Origin: a virus
Strand: one strand, 5' to 3'
DNA length: 42,422 bases
Virus record (IMG/VR): IMGVR_UViG_3300042090_003214
Location: 1-42,422 of that record
Shown: positions 8,354 through 16,051 of the stretch, piece by piece
How the letters are laid out: each line of letters begins with the position of its first letter
Position numbering within the stretch: the stretch's first letter is position 1
Program-made: the position numbers and the translations under genes
Notes under the pieces: generated by a model
Told to the model about the DNA's origin: nothing
The model's database searches: none
Seen by the model: the letters and a program-made list of their open reading frames with translations, nothing else

Positions 8354-8670
8354 AGTCCGGTGTCGTACTCGATGATCCAGCTCGTGATGTCGCGGAGGAC
8401 GTCGGCCGAGACGCCGTGACCGCCGTCGTCGACGAACTCCCGGAAGGCGGCGTAGCCGTCCCCCATGACGGCGCGATAGAACTCCCACATCGGGCCGCTG
8501 CCCGTGCCGACCGTGGTCAGGTCGAAGAGGACGGCGCCCGGGGCGCGCCCGGGATAGCAGAAGAATGTCTCGGTGTGGACCTCTCCCTCGTCGTCCTCCC
8601 ACTTGAGGTCGAAGTCGGCCTTGACGCCGCGCTCGGCTGCCCTGGCGGCGGTGAAGGTCTTGGTGCTCAT
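8329..8670 (-). CDS. Tail assembly chaperone (gpG-like)
   Basis: A 113-residue protein (STKTFTAARAAERG, then DFDLKWEDDEGEVHTETFFCYPG, then ITSWIIEYDTGLPTPPPAS). Length and position just before the tape measure match the first of the two overlapping tail chaperones of siphophages. The ATG at 8670 has a good ribosome site (AAGGAGA, 8 nt upstream). The end of the gene overlaps the extension frame. The coding character in this frame persists to the last few codons, so any slippage should occur near the end, around ggactccctacg. No textbook slippery heptamer is present there. Confidence 0.8.
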   Translation of the reverse strand: MSTKTFTAARAAERGVKADFDLKWEDDEGEVHTETFFCYPGRAPGAVLFDLTTVGTGSGPMWEFYRAVMGDGYAAFREFVDDGGHGVSADVLRDITSWIIEYDTGLPTPPPAS

Positions 8671-8682
8671 GGGGTCTTCTCC

Positions 8683-9177
8683 TTAACTGATCGAGGACAC
8701 GGTGGCGAGTCCACCGGCCTCTCGGACGACGAGCCGCGCCGCCCGGATGACGAACCCGTTCTTCTTCGTGCCCGGGTGGTTGACGTGCGTCGTAAAGACC
8801 CGCGTGCCGCCCTTGACGAAGGTAAGGACGCCGCCGGGCGACGCGTCGATCGGGTGGGCCTCGGTGCCGTTGGTGATCAGCTCGAAGAGGCTCACGGGGT
8901 TCCTGCCCGAGGTCTGCAGCTTGCTCCCGATCTCGATGCGCGGGTCGGGTCCCTCCTGGAAGCGGACCTCCATCGAGTCGCGCAGCGCGCCGTGCGGCTC
9001 CTCGGGCCCGTACTGCCCCGTCTCCATCTCGGTGTGGCCGACCGGCGCCATCGCCTTCGCGCGCTCGCCCATGCGCAGTCCCATGACGTGCCAGGCCGCG
9101 CTCTCGCCCACCATCGCGGCGACGACGTCGTTGCTGACGAGGCGCAGGTCGGCGAAGCCGCCGAAGGTCGAGTCCAT
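8683..9177 (-). CDS. HK97 gp10-like tail completion protein
   Basis: A 164-residue protein starting at ATG 9177, which overlaps the previous stop (TGATG). It has an N-terminal helix ending AWHVMGLRMGERAKAMAPVG, then TGQYGPEEPHGALRDSMEV, then strands with VSLFELITNGTEAHPI, GVLTFVKGG and HVNHPGTKKNGFV. The pattern helix, APVxTGxLRxS, and a late HPGTxxxxF motif is that of the HK97 gp10/minor capsid-tail completion family found at the head-tail interface. It lies directly before the chaperone genes. The more upstream in-frame ATG (7 codons earlier) is less likely because it would overlap the previous gene further. Confidence 0.75.
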   Translation of the reverse strand: MDSTFGGFADLRLVSNDVVAAMVGESAAWHVMGLRMGERAKAMAPVGHTEMETGQYGPEEPHGALRDSMEVRFQEGPDPRIEIGSKLQTSGRNPVSLFELITNGTEAHPIDASPGGVLTFVKGGTRVFTTHVNHPGTKKNGFVIRAARLVVREAGGLATVSSIS

Positions 9178-9383
9178 CAGCGCCGCTCCCCGCAGCACCC
9201 GCGCGGCAGGCGGTCGGGCGGGGCCTCCCCCCTCGGACCCCTCAGCTGCACCAGGCCGGCACGGATCCAGCCGTCGACCCTTTCATCGTCCTCGGCCACG
9301 TCGGCCCACCTGAGGCCACGGAGGGGTCCCACGCCGGCGACGGCGAAGACGCGGCGCCTGCCGGGTCTGAGGTCGCTCGCCAT
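9177..9383 (-). CDS. Small hypothetical protein in head-tail joining region
   Basis: A 68-residue protein (ASDLRPGRRRVFAVAGVGPLRGLRWADV, ending PRGCCGERR). I do not recognise it. It ends by overlapping the start of the gp10-like gene, so it is probably part of the same transcript, which could make it a head-tail connector component. Its start codon is 7 nt downstream of a TACCCT hexamer, so it may also be read from its own leaderless promoter just after the plus-strand HNH-HTH block. Confidence 0.6.
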   Translation of the reverse strand: MASDLRPGRRRVFAVAGVGPLRGLRWADVAEDDERVDGWIRAGLVQLRGPRGEAPPDRLPRGCCGERR

Positions 9384-9390
9384 GCCGTCG

Positions 9391-9396
9391 AGGGTA
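9391..9396 (-). promoter_or_regulatory. Leaderless-type -10 hexamer (minus strand)
   Basis: On the minus strand the sequence reads TACCCT, then 7 nt (cgacggc), then the ATG at 9383. This is the same hexamer and nearly the same spacing as at 9793-9798 on the plus strand. A -35 box is not clear. It would restart tail gene transcription downstream of the inserted plus-strand genes. Confidence 0.4.
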
Positions 9397-9435
9397 GGGG
9401 ATCGGGCGCCCGACGATCGACTGGGATCGGGATAC

Positions 9436-10383
9436 ATGACCGGGCTGCCGGTGATACCGTTTGACGCGGTGAAGAGGACCGACCACCCGGAGCATGGGTC
9501 GTGGCGAGCGATGATCGCCCGGTGCACGAACCCAGAGAACAGCGCCTGGCGCTACTACGGTGGCCGGGGGATCACGGTGTGCCAACGCTGGCGAGACGAC
9601 TTCTGGGCATTCGTCGAGGACATGGGACCACGCCCAGAGGGAATGACGATCGACCGCCGAGACAACGACGGCAACTACGAACCGGGGAACTGCCGCTGGG
9701 CCACTCACCTTGAGCAGGCCCAGAACAAGCGGCCACCTGAATCCCGCACCCCTCGGTTGCCTCGTCCGTTGCTCGACGTCCCTCTTCCCCCCTACCCTTC
9801 GGGGATGCACGGACGACGAGCCTCCTTCTGGACCCGCTGGCCCCACGAGGACCTCGGCCCGCTCTGGGCCGGGATCCACCTCCACGAGAGGGCGGGGGTG
9901 ACGGTGATCGTGGGCGTCGAGATCTTCACCGAGGAGCCGGCGAACGCCCGGTGCTCGCAGGGACCCGCCAGCGAGGACTCGATCGCCTCGGAGATGTACC
10001 CGGCCGCGCCCCTCGCCCTCGGGGCGAAGGACATCGCTGGCGTGGGGATCCAGGAGCTCCTCGACCGCTTCCGTCGATCGAGCGACGAGGCGCGGGCGAT
10101 GGCGGGCGAGCCGGGGACGACGGGGCCGCGCTACTCCGACGACCACTGGGCGCGCCTCGGCGCCTTCGTCCGGACGCTCCAGGCGACCGGGGAGACGAGG
10201 ATCGCGGTCAAAGTCGCGGAGATGTGGTGCGTTTCGCGCCCGACCGCGAAAAAGTGGATCGCCCGGGCGCGAGAGCGGGGGTACCTAGACCCGCCGACGA
10301 ACGGCCACGTCCCCACCAGGGGCGAGAGCGATATTGCCTCCGCGAATGAGGGGGCAAAACCGGAAGTGTCGCCTCAGGAGTAG
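9436..10383 (+). CDS. HNH endonuclease fused in frame to an HTH protein
   Basis: One open frame of 315 codons. Residues 20-99 are an HNH endonuclease: SWRAMIARCTNPENSAWRYY, GGRGITVCQRW, GPRPEGMTIDRRDNDGNYEP, GNCRWATHLEQAQNKR, all hallmarks of the phage HNH/AP2-like group. From residue 124 the text changes to a different protein, ending in a helix-turn-helix (YSDDHWARLGAFVRTLQ, VAEMWCVSRPTAKKWIARARERGYL) of a type I associate with actinobacterial genomes. A -35/-10 pair and an ATG (9805) sit exactly at the junction, so two genes (endonuclease 9436 onward, HTH protein 9805-10383, 192 residues) may share one open frame. The convergent 196-residue gene overlaps the last 10 nt. Start chosen at ATG 9436. 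Confidence 0.8.
   Translation: MTGLPVIPFDAVKRTDHPEHGSWRAMIARCTNPENSAWRYYGGRGITVCQRWRDDFWAFVEDMGPRPEGMTIDRRDNDGNYEPGNCRWATHLEQAQNKRPPESRTPRLPRPLLDVPLPPYPSGMHGRRASFWTRWPHEDLGPLWAGIHLHERAGVTVIVGVEIFTEEPANARCSQGPASEDSIASEMYPAAPLALGAKDIAGVGIQELLDRFRRSSDEARAMAGEPGTTGPRYSDDHWARLGAFVRTLQATGETRIAVKVAEMWCVSRPTAKKWIARARERGYLDPPTNGHVPTRGESDIASANEGAKPEVSPQE
9769..9798 (+). promoter_or_regulatory. Promoter with leaderless spacing inside the HNH-HTH frame
   Basis: TTGCTC (9769-9774), an 18-nt spacer, then TACCCT (9793-9798), followed after 6 nt by ATG at 9805. The expected transcription start would fall on or next to the A of the ATG, as in leaderless actinobacterial mRNAs. This supports separate expression of the HTH protein. 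Confidence 0.45.
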
Positions 10384-10964
10384 GAGAGCTGGACCTCGAT
10401 CGACATGCCCGCCATCCCCCCGACGGGGCCGACCGGCTGCATGGGGCCGACGATGATCTGGTCCTGGACGATCGGGGTCACCGGGGGCGTCACCCTCGCC
10501 CCGTCGAGCGAGAGGGCGCGCAGCACGAAGAAGGCGACCCAGGCCGCCTGGTTGAGGTCCGCCGCCGAGGACATCAGGTCCTCGTCGTCCGCGAGGTACG
10601 CGTTGAGCCCGCCGCTCGGCGTCGGCCAGGGGATCCAGAGCTGGACCTTGAACTCGCCGACCGCGTGGGCGTGCGCGCCGATGTCGCCCTTCTGGAAGCG
10701 GAACATCTTCTCGCCCGCGTTGCCCAACTCGAGCGCGCCGAAGGAGACGAGGAGCTGGCCGATCGGCGTCTCGGGGAGCTGGAGGGGGATGAGGTCGCCG
10801 TGCGACCACACGCGCCGCTCGAACTGCCCCCCGATGCCGTAGGAGTCGAGCGCGGTCCCGACGAGCGCGAGCAGCCCCGCGGCCGAGTCCGTGAGCTGGT
10901 CGACGTTGGGGATCCAGTCCCCGGGCGGCAGCGCCACCGCGGGCGGGAGCACGACGACCGTCAC
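10374..10964 (-). CDS. Probable tail terminator / neck protein
   Basis: A 196-residue protein starting at GTG 10964, which overlaps the adaptor stop (GTGA). N-terminal helix with LTDSAAGLLALVGTALDSYG, then beta strands (RRVWSHGDLIPLQ, GQLLVSFGALELG, GEFKVQLWIPWPTPSGGL), a helix (SAADLNQAAWVAFFVLRAL), and a C-terminal strand-rich part with IIVGPMQPVGPVGGMAGM. Order after the adaptor and the alternating helix/strand plan fit tail terminator or stopper proteins, which close the neck and cap the tail tube. The exact neck role is inference. It ends convergently with the plus-strand HNH-HTH frame. Confidence 0.65.
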   Translation of the reverse strand: MTVVVLPPAVALPPGDWIPNVDQLTDSAAGLLALVGTALDSYGIGGQFERRVWSHGDLIPLQLPETPIGQLLVSFGALELGNAGEKMFRFQKGDIGAHAHAVGEFKVQLWIPWPTPSGGLNAYLADDEDLMSSAADLNQAAWVAFFVLRALSLDGARVTPPVTPIVQDQIIVGPMQPVGPVGGMAGMSIEVQLSYS

Positions 10965-11830
10965 GTCGGGAAGAGCCCGCCCTGCTGCTCGCGCCCGAGG
11001 ATCGAGTTGGGCGCGAGGAAGGCGCTGCGGCGGCGCAGCTTGTTCGGGTTGACGGCGTTGAGGAACAGGTCGCAGATCGGAAGACCGGTGAGGTCGTCTC
11101 GGATGTAGGTCAGCGGGTCGCCGACCGCCACCGTGATCCCCTGCGTGGCGACCGAGAGGACGCGCGAGGGGAGCCGCGCCGAGTTGTCGCCCGAGAGCGA
11201 GAGGGCGAGCTGCACGGCGAGCTCGACGCACGCGAGGCGGCCGGCCTCGGGCGGCGGGCGCCCCCACTCGTAGTCGATGCCGAACGTGCCGCTCTCTGAG
11301 AGGGGGAGCTGGATCTGCTGGTTCCAGGGCCAGGCGTTGGCGCCGCTGAGGTTCGCGTTGATGTTGAGGACGAGGCGGCGGCGGTCGTAGAGCGTGAAGT
11401 TCGGGTTGTTCGGCGGCCACCCGCCGAGGTTCTGCCCGTTGAGCATGACGCCGTTGATCTTCGTCACCGGGCCCTGGAGGACGACCTCGCTCGCGTCCTG
11501 CCCGTTCTGCCACCAGCCCATGCCGACGGCGGTCCAGGCCCAGCCGGCCGCGAACCCCCACGAGTCGCCGTAGCCCGACATCGACGAGTAGGGGTAGAGG
11601 TAGTTCTGGTTGGCGTAGCCCGAGGAGATCTGCGTCGGGCGCACGACCGAGCGCCCCGTGCGGTACTGGCGGCCCGAGAGGACGAAGAGGAGGTCCGTCG
11701 CCGCGGCGATCATCCACGCCTTGTCGACGTCCTGGACCTTCTCGAGGCGCTTCGGCGGCAGGTCGCTCTCCTGGCACCACGGGTTGACCCCGTGGCTGTT
11801 CGCCGCGACGGGGGAGGCGGCGGTCGTCAC
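10961..11830 (-). CDS. Head-to-tail adaptor
   Basis: A 289-residue protein starting at GTG 11830, overlapping the previous stop by GTGA. Early residues form a helix with AWMIAAATDLLFVLSGRQYRTG, then VVRPTQ. The central part has VTKINGVMLNGQNLGGW followed by FTLYDRRRLVLN, then TFGIDYEWGRPPPEAGRLACVELA with a helix, LPSRVLSVATQGITV and ICDLFLNAVNPNKLRRRS. This string of motifs (helix with LSGRQ, then a DxRxL strand, then YxxGxPPPxxGxxA, then LPxRV) is the pattern of actinophage head-to-tail adaptors that sit under the portal. Its extra W/Y/G-rich stretch near residues 70-105 is longer than I expect. Confidence 0.78.
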   Translation of the reverse strand: MTTAASPVAANSHGVNPWCQESDLPPKRLEKVQDVDKAWMIAAATDLLFVLSGRQYRTGRSVVRPTQISSGYANQNYLYPYSSMSGYGDSWGFAAGWAWTAVGMGWWQNGQDASEVVLQGPVTKINGVMLNGQNLGGWPPNNPNFTLYDRRRLVLNINANLSGANAWPWNQQIQLPLSESGTFGIDYEWGRPPPEAGRLACVELAVQLALSLSGDNSARLPSRVLSVATQGITVAVGDPLTYIRDDLTGLPICDLFLNAVNPNKLRRRSAFLAPNSILGREQQGGLFPT

Positions 11831-12465
11831 GACACCGTCTCGTAGACGATGTTCCCCGTCGTGAAGCTGAGGACGCCCGTGCCGGTGAAGACGAGGGTCT
11901 GGTCGAGGGCGAGGAAGAAGCCGCCCGACCCCGTCGGCGTGATCGGCGAGCCGCTCATGGTCGCGGAGAGCTCGAGGGTGTCGCTCGTGGCGCCCACGAC
12001 GTAGTACGTCGTCGGGTCGCCCGACAGCCCGGTCGGGATGACGCTCTGCGCGTTGGGCGCGGTGAAGAGGCGCACGACGTCGCCGTTGGCCAGGCCGTGG
12101 GCGGGGCAGGTGATCGTCGGCGAGCTGGCGAGCGCGCTGGCGATGAGGTAGCCCGCGACCGCGGGGAACCCGCCGAGGAAGGTCCCGCCCGTCTGCGCCG
12201 TCCAGATCCCGTACCACGGGATCGTCTGCGCGCTCGGGATGTCGATGGTGATGGTGGCGGTCGAGGAGTCCGACCCCGAGCCGCCCGACGCGAACGTCGG
12301 CTGCTGGCGCCCGTCCGCGCCCGAGCCCGTCGTCAGCTCGTTGGCCCCCGAGGAGCCGGGGTCCGCGGAGTGCGTCGACACCCAGACCGCGGCGTTGGCG
12401 TAGGAGGCGTCGCGGGTGACGGTCCCGGTGAGGTCCTCGAGCAGCGCGGGGGTGGCGGGCGACAT
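11827..12465 (-). CDS. Gp80-like tail/fibre protein with inserted domain
   Basis: A 212-residue protein (SPATPALLEDLTGTVTRD). The first 105 residues match the Gp80-like family of small phage fibre proteins: AAVWVSTHSADPGSSGANEL, GRQQPTFAS, TIPWYGIWTAQTGGTFLGGF. Between residues about 108 and 185 an extra domain is present (PAHGLANGDVVRLFTAP, IPTGLSGDPTTYYVVGATSDTLEL), a GLxxGDxV...YYV...LS module common in phage fibres. The C-terminal strands (QTLVFTGTGVLSF) then resume the family. The paralogue at 29548-29943 lacks the insert. It lies next to the second GH26-like gene and overlaps the adaptor start. Confidence 0.7.
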   Translation of the reverse strand: MSPATPALLEDLTGTVTRDASYANAAVWVSTHSADPGSSGANELTTGSGADGRQQPTFASGGSGSDSSTATITIDIPSAQTIPWYGIWTAQTGGTFLGGFPAVAGYLIASALASSPTITCPAHGLANGDVVRLFTAPNAQSVIPTGLSGDPTTYYVVGATSDTLELSATMSGSPITPTGSGGFFLALDQTLVFTGTGVLSFTTGNIVYETVS

Positions 12466-12481
12466 CGGGAGTGATCCTAGG

Positions 12482-12496
12482 CTCTAGAACCTAGAG
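12482..12496. repeat. Short palindrome between GH26-like and Gp80-like genes
   Basis: ctctag-aac-ctagag forms a 6-bp stem with a 3-nt loop and includes the TAG stop of the GH26-like gene. It may be a small RNA hairpin or operator; weak. Confidence 0.3.
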
Positions 12497-13384
12497 AACC
12501 TTGGCCATTGCGCCAGCGACGATCGGACCAGCCTTGGGATAGAGCGAGAGCGCCGACTTGTCCTTGTCGTAGTAGAGCGCCCCCACGATCTCGGGCGTCG
12601 CCTCGAGGGCGTCCCACACGCCCGTCGCCCACGCGGGGTCGTCCTTGCCCTGGAGGCCCCACTCGCAGACGATCACCGGCTTGTTGATCCTGCCCCCGAA
12701 GGCGGCGGCGCCGTTGATGATGTTGAGGGCGTTGGAGAGCGCGCCCATGTTGTCATAGAGGTCGAAGCCGACGTAGTCGACGTGCTGCGCGCCGTTGAGG
12801 CCAGTGAGCCGCGGGTCGTACCCTCCGGGTCCGGTGCGGGCGACGTCCCAGACGAAGCGGAACCCGAGCGACTCCTCGAGCGCGAGGGCGATCAGGTGGT
12901 TGCGGGCCAGGATCCGCAGCGCCTCGTTGAGCCGGCCCGCCCAGGCGTACCAGTTGCCCCAGTCCTCCTGGCCGATGCGGATGATGGCGTTGGGGTAGGT
13001 CGCGGCGATCATGCGGAACACGGGACGGAACATCGGATCCCACTTGCCAGCGGCGACGTCGGCGAGGTCCATCGGCGTCGGCACGTTGCCCTTCCCCGTC
13101 GTATCGGTGAAGGTCTGGGGGGAGATCGTCTTGCCGCTGCAGCCGACGTTCCAGCCCGCGCCGAAGAGCATGGCGATGGTGATGACGACCTGCTTGCACC
13201 CGGCGAGCTCGGTGACGAAGAACGAGCTCCACATCTGCGCGGCCCAGTTGTCGTTCGGTCCCCCCTGCGTGCTCTGGCCGGGGTAGGACTGCGAGACGGG
13301 CGGAGCGGCGACCCTGAGCCAGCGCTGCGACTCGGCCGCCAGCGCGCCCGCGGGCGTCGTGATGCCGACGAGCGCGGGGTTCAC
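12491..13384 (-). CDS. GH26-like glycoside hydrolase (virion-associated)
   Basis: A 297-residue protein starting at GTG 13384, overlapping the propeller gene stop by GTGA. It reads as a TIM-barrel glycosidase of the GH26/clan A type: AIIRIGQEDWGNWYAWAG around E140 matches the acid/base motif (xE..G.WY.W), and PVIVCEWGLQG around E241 matches the nucleophile strand. Strands between them are in order (FRFVWDVA 176-183, VDYVGFDLYDN 202-212, EIVGALYYDKD 265-275). No signal peptide is seen. It lies in a fibre gene block, so it is probably a virion enzyme that cuts a host surface polysaccharide such as a mannan or related glycan. Substrate is unknown. A second enzyme of this type is at 30015-31406. 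Confidence 0.72.
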   Translation of the reverse strand: MNPALVGITTPAGALAAESQRWLRVAAPPVSQSYPGQSTQGGPNDNWAAQMWSSFFVTELAGCKQVVITIAMLFGAGWNVGCSGKTISPQTFTDTTGKGNVPTPMDLADVAAGKWDPMFRPVFRMIAATYPNAIIRIGQEDWGNWYAWAGRLNEALRILARNHLIALALEESLGFRFVWDVARTGPGGYDPRLTGLNGAQHVDYVGFDLYDNMGALSNALNIINGAAAFGGRINKPVIVCEWGLQGKDDPAWATGVWDALEATPEIVGALYYDKDKSALSLYPKAGPIVAGAMAKVL

Positions 13385-15582
13385 GCGGGCGTAACGGTGA
13401 CGACGTAGAGAACCGCCGCCCCCTGGGTCGAGCCGGGGTCCGATCCGGTGTTCGTGCCGTCCTGGGACACGCAGACCTTGATCGGCGCCGCGGTCGTGAA
13501 CTTGCCGACGCCGTCGCGCCCGTAGGTGGGCGCGGTCCCGCCGTTGAGGAGGGCGTCGAGGAGCGACGTGCCGGGCGTCCCGTTGTTGAGGAAGCCGGGG
13601 AATGATGTGATGCCCGCCGTGTCGGGCACGGTCATGTTGCACGCGGTCGGGCCGATCGAGGCGAGCATCCCGATGTTGCCCCCGACGAAGGAGGAGAAGT
13701 CGCCCAGCGGCGTCGTCCCGTTCCACGGGGTGTCGACCTCGATCCACGCGTCGAGGAGGACGTCGCCCACCGTCGGCGTGTAGAGCGGCGCCCCGGTGAG
13801 GATGTCCGCCGTGTCGAAGGCGAAGGGGAAGGCGCGGACGACCGGCAGCCCGCGGGCGACGGGACCGGTGATCTTGAGGCCGCCCATGACGACGGTGAAC
13901 GGCGTGACGATGACCGAGCCGCTCGTATCGCCGGTGCTGAGCCAGAGCGACCCATCGGCCGCGGCGCAGATCCACCCCGCGCCGGGAGAGGGCAGCGCGA
14001 AGGACGTCGCCACCCCCTCGGTCGTCAGCTTCCAGAGGACGTGCGCGCTTATGTCGGGCGCCCAGAGGTCGCCCCCGGCGCCGACGCAGATCCCCTCGGG
14101 GAGCGCGCCGCCCGTGAGGGTGAAGGTGTTGAGCAGGACCCCCGCCGTCGAGATCTGGAGGATGGCGCTCGACGTCTGGTCCGTGACGTAGAGGTTCCCG
14201 TCGGGTCCGGTGCAGATGGAGATCAGGGTGTGGTCGAAGCCGATCAGGTGCTCGGCGATCGAGCCCGCGGGCGTGATCCTCCAGACGTAGCCGGGGTACC
14301 CCGTGGCCCAGAGGTTGCCGTCGGGACCGGCGCAGATCGTCTCGGGTTGGCGGCCCGCCGTCAGGGCGAAGGACGTCGCGACGCCCGCCGTCGTGATCCG
14401 CCAGATCAGGGCGTTGTCGCGGTCGGCCGCCCAGAGGTTGCCGTCGGGTCCCGCGCAGATCCCCGAGAGCTGGCCCGCCCCGGTGATGGCGAACGTGTTG
14501 AGGAGCGAGCCCGCCGTCGAGATCTGGTAGACGTTCGGCGGGGTCGTCTCGAGGTCGACGACGTAGAGGTTGCCGTCTGAGCCCGAGCAGATCCCGTAGG
14601 GCGTGTCCGACCCGGCGATGGCGAAGAAGGTCGGCACGCCGTCGAGGGTCCAGCGCACGACGCCCTTGTTGTCGACGCCGGCGATGGGCGTCCAGACGTT
14701 GCCGTCGCGCCCCGCGGCGATGAAGCCGGTGTCGTTGTTCCCCGAGAGGCCCGAGGAGTAGGCGAGGGCGACGCCGGGGAACTCGAAGCCGATGAGGGCC
14801 GGAAGCGGCTGGATGATCCCCGAGGGCGGCACGAGTGGCTGCTTGGTGATCTGCAGGGGCAGCTCGCCCGAGGAGACGAGCGCGCCCGAGTTGACGGTGA
14901 GGTCCGCGCCGCCGCCGCCTAGCTGGACCCACGACGTGGCGCTCGTCGCGACGGTCGCCTGCCAGACGGCGGGGGTCGCCGTGTCGACGACGACGTCGCC
15001 CTTCGACGCCGAGGTCACGTGGGTGTTCGGGTCGCCCGCATAGACGCTAAAGATGACGCCATCGAGCTCGAAGAAGGGGGTGACGACCCCGCCCGCCACG
15101 ATGCCCCCCGGGGTCTGGATGCCGCCCGCGATGTAGACCGGCGCGGGTGCTCCCCCCTCGGCGTTCCAGGTGAGCAGTCCGCCGCTGGCTAGGTTCTGAA
15201 ACGGGCTGAATGCCAGGATGTCGACGATCTGCCCGTCGATCACGAAGATCGTGGCGGTGAAGGTCCAGCCGTCGGGGATCGGGTCCTCGTCCGCGTCGAG
15301 CAGGATGCCGCTCGTGATGCCGCCGGCGCCGACGGTGAGAACCGCGCCCAGGACGTAGAGACTGTCGTCGACGGCGTAGCTCGCCGGGACGCCGTAGCAG
15401 GGCACGTCGAACGGCGCGCTCTGGCCGGTGCCGTCCCAGTAGCTCAGCGAGAGGACCTCTCCCACGCCGCCGCCCTCGCCGGGGGTAAAGGCCACCCAGC
15501 CGTCGCCGGTCGCGTTCAGCTTGAGGGCCTGCCCAGCGACGATGCTGAGGGGCGCGAGGGGCGGGTTCGGGAACGGCGGCAC
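13381..15582 (-). CDS. Modular fibre/decoration protein with Vgb-like seven-bladed propeller
   Basis: A 733-residue protein. Residues 1-40 (PFPNPPLAP, GQALKL, GWVAFTPGEGGG) and 90-145 (LLDADEDPIPDGWTF, IVDILAFSPF) are shared with neighbouring proteins. Residues 190-222 hold a fibre motif (KGDVVVDTATPAVW, SWVQLGG). Residues 280-560 form seven repeats with GxDGNLW-type turns at about 291, 334, 378, 419, 459, 501 and 541, each followed by a strand such as IWRITTAGVATSFAL. This is the plan of virginiamycin B lyase-like or NHL-like propellers. Residues 570-733 are a beta-rich C-terminal domain. Propellers of this kind usually bind ligands. I could not check lyase catalytic residues. Start GTG 15582. 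Confidence 0.7.
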   Translation of the reverse strand: MPPFPNPPLAPLSIVAGQALKLNATGDGWVAFTPGEGGGVGEVLSLSYWDGTGQSAPFDVPCYGVPASYAVDDSLYVLGAVLTVGAGGITSGILLDADEDPIPDGWTFTATIFVIDGQIVDILAFSPFQNLASGGLLTWNAEGGAPAPVYIAGGIQTPGGIVAGGVVTPFFELDGVIFSVYAGDPNTHVTSASKGDVVVDTATPAVWQATVATSATSWVQLGGGGADLTVNSGALVSSGELPLQITKQPLVPPSGIIQPLPALIGFEFPGVALAYSSGLSGNNDTGFIAAGRDGNVWTPIAGVDNKGVVRWTLDGVPTFFAIAGSDTPYGICSGSDGNLYVVDLETTPPNVYQISTAGSLLNTFAITGAGQLSGICAGPDGNLWAADRDNALIWRITTAGVATSFALTAGRQPETICAGPDGNLWATGYPGYVWRITPAGSIAEHLIGFDHTLISICTGPDGNLYVTDQTSSAILQISTAGVLLNTFTLTGGALPEGICVGAGGDLWAPDISAHVLWKLTTEGVATSFALPSPGAGWICAAADGSLWLSTGDTSGSVIVTPFTVVMGGLKITGPVARGLPVVRAFPFAFDTADILTGAPLYTPTVGDVLLDAWIEVDTPWNGTTPLGDFSSFVGGNIGMLASIGPTACNMTVPDTAGITSFPGFLNNGTPGTSLLDALLNGGTAPTYGRDGVGKFTTAAPIKVCVSQDGTNTGSDPGSTQGAAVLYVVTVTPA

Positions 15583-15586
15583 GCGG

Positions 15587-16051
15587 TTATCCCGCGCTTA
15601 CCGTGAGGATGCCCAAGTTGCTCCACAGCTGGCCGGCCACGTAGGGATCCGAACTAGGCAGGTTGAAGATCGACAGGGAGCTGCCCTGCAGGCCGCCCGA
15701 GATGATGAGCGGCTGCGGGGTGCCGCCCTCGCCCCACGAGATGAACCCCGCCGCCGCTCCGATGTTGAAGGCGTTGAAGGCGACGATGTCGAAGATCTCG
15801 TTGTTCTCGACGAAGATGAACGCGGGGAAGGTCCAGCCGTCGGGGATCGGGTCGCTGTTGACGTCCTGCAGCACGCCCGAGGCGACGTTGCCCTCGGGCC
15901 CGACGGTGATCATCGTGCCGAGGGTGGCGATGCCGTCGTTGTCCCAGCCGCCGACGGGAACCCCCCAGCACGCGAAGTCGGCGGCCTGCTCGGCGTAGGT
16001 CAGCGACAGGATCTCGCCTACCACGTTCCCCCGCCCGAAGGTGTCGCTCAT
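15587..16051 (-). CDS. Fibre/decoration protein, family member without N-terminal motif
   Basis: A 154-residue protein starting at ATG 16051 and overlapping the GNAT-like gene by ATGA. The last 98 residues (SGVLQDVNSDPIPDGWTFPA, IFDIVAFNAFNIG, GLQGSSLSIFNLP, LWSNLGILTVSAG) are nearly the same as the C-terminal part of the 16910-17458 protein, differing mainly at conservative positions. The short N-terminus (SDTFGRGNVVGEILSLTY) lacks the PFPNPPLAP motif present in the other members. Probable trimeric beta-rich virion surface protein. Confidence 0.65.
   Translation of the reverse strand: MSDTFGRGNVVGEILSLTYAEQAADFACWGVPVGGWDNDGIATLGTMITVGPEGNVASGVLQDVNSDPIPDGWTFPAFIFVENNEIFDIVAFNAFNIGAAAGFISWGEGGTPQPLIISGGLQGSSLSIFNLPSSDPYVAGQLWSNLGILTVSAG

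Noticed and set aside
8458-8464. GGGGGAC as slippery site for the tail chaperones
   Set aside because: A -1 shift there would give Arg-rich text while the original frame stays protein-like to its end. Pairing after slippage would also be poor in the A site.
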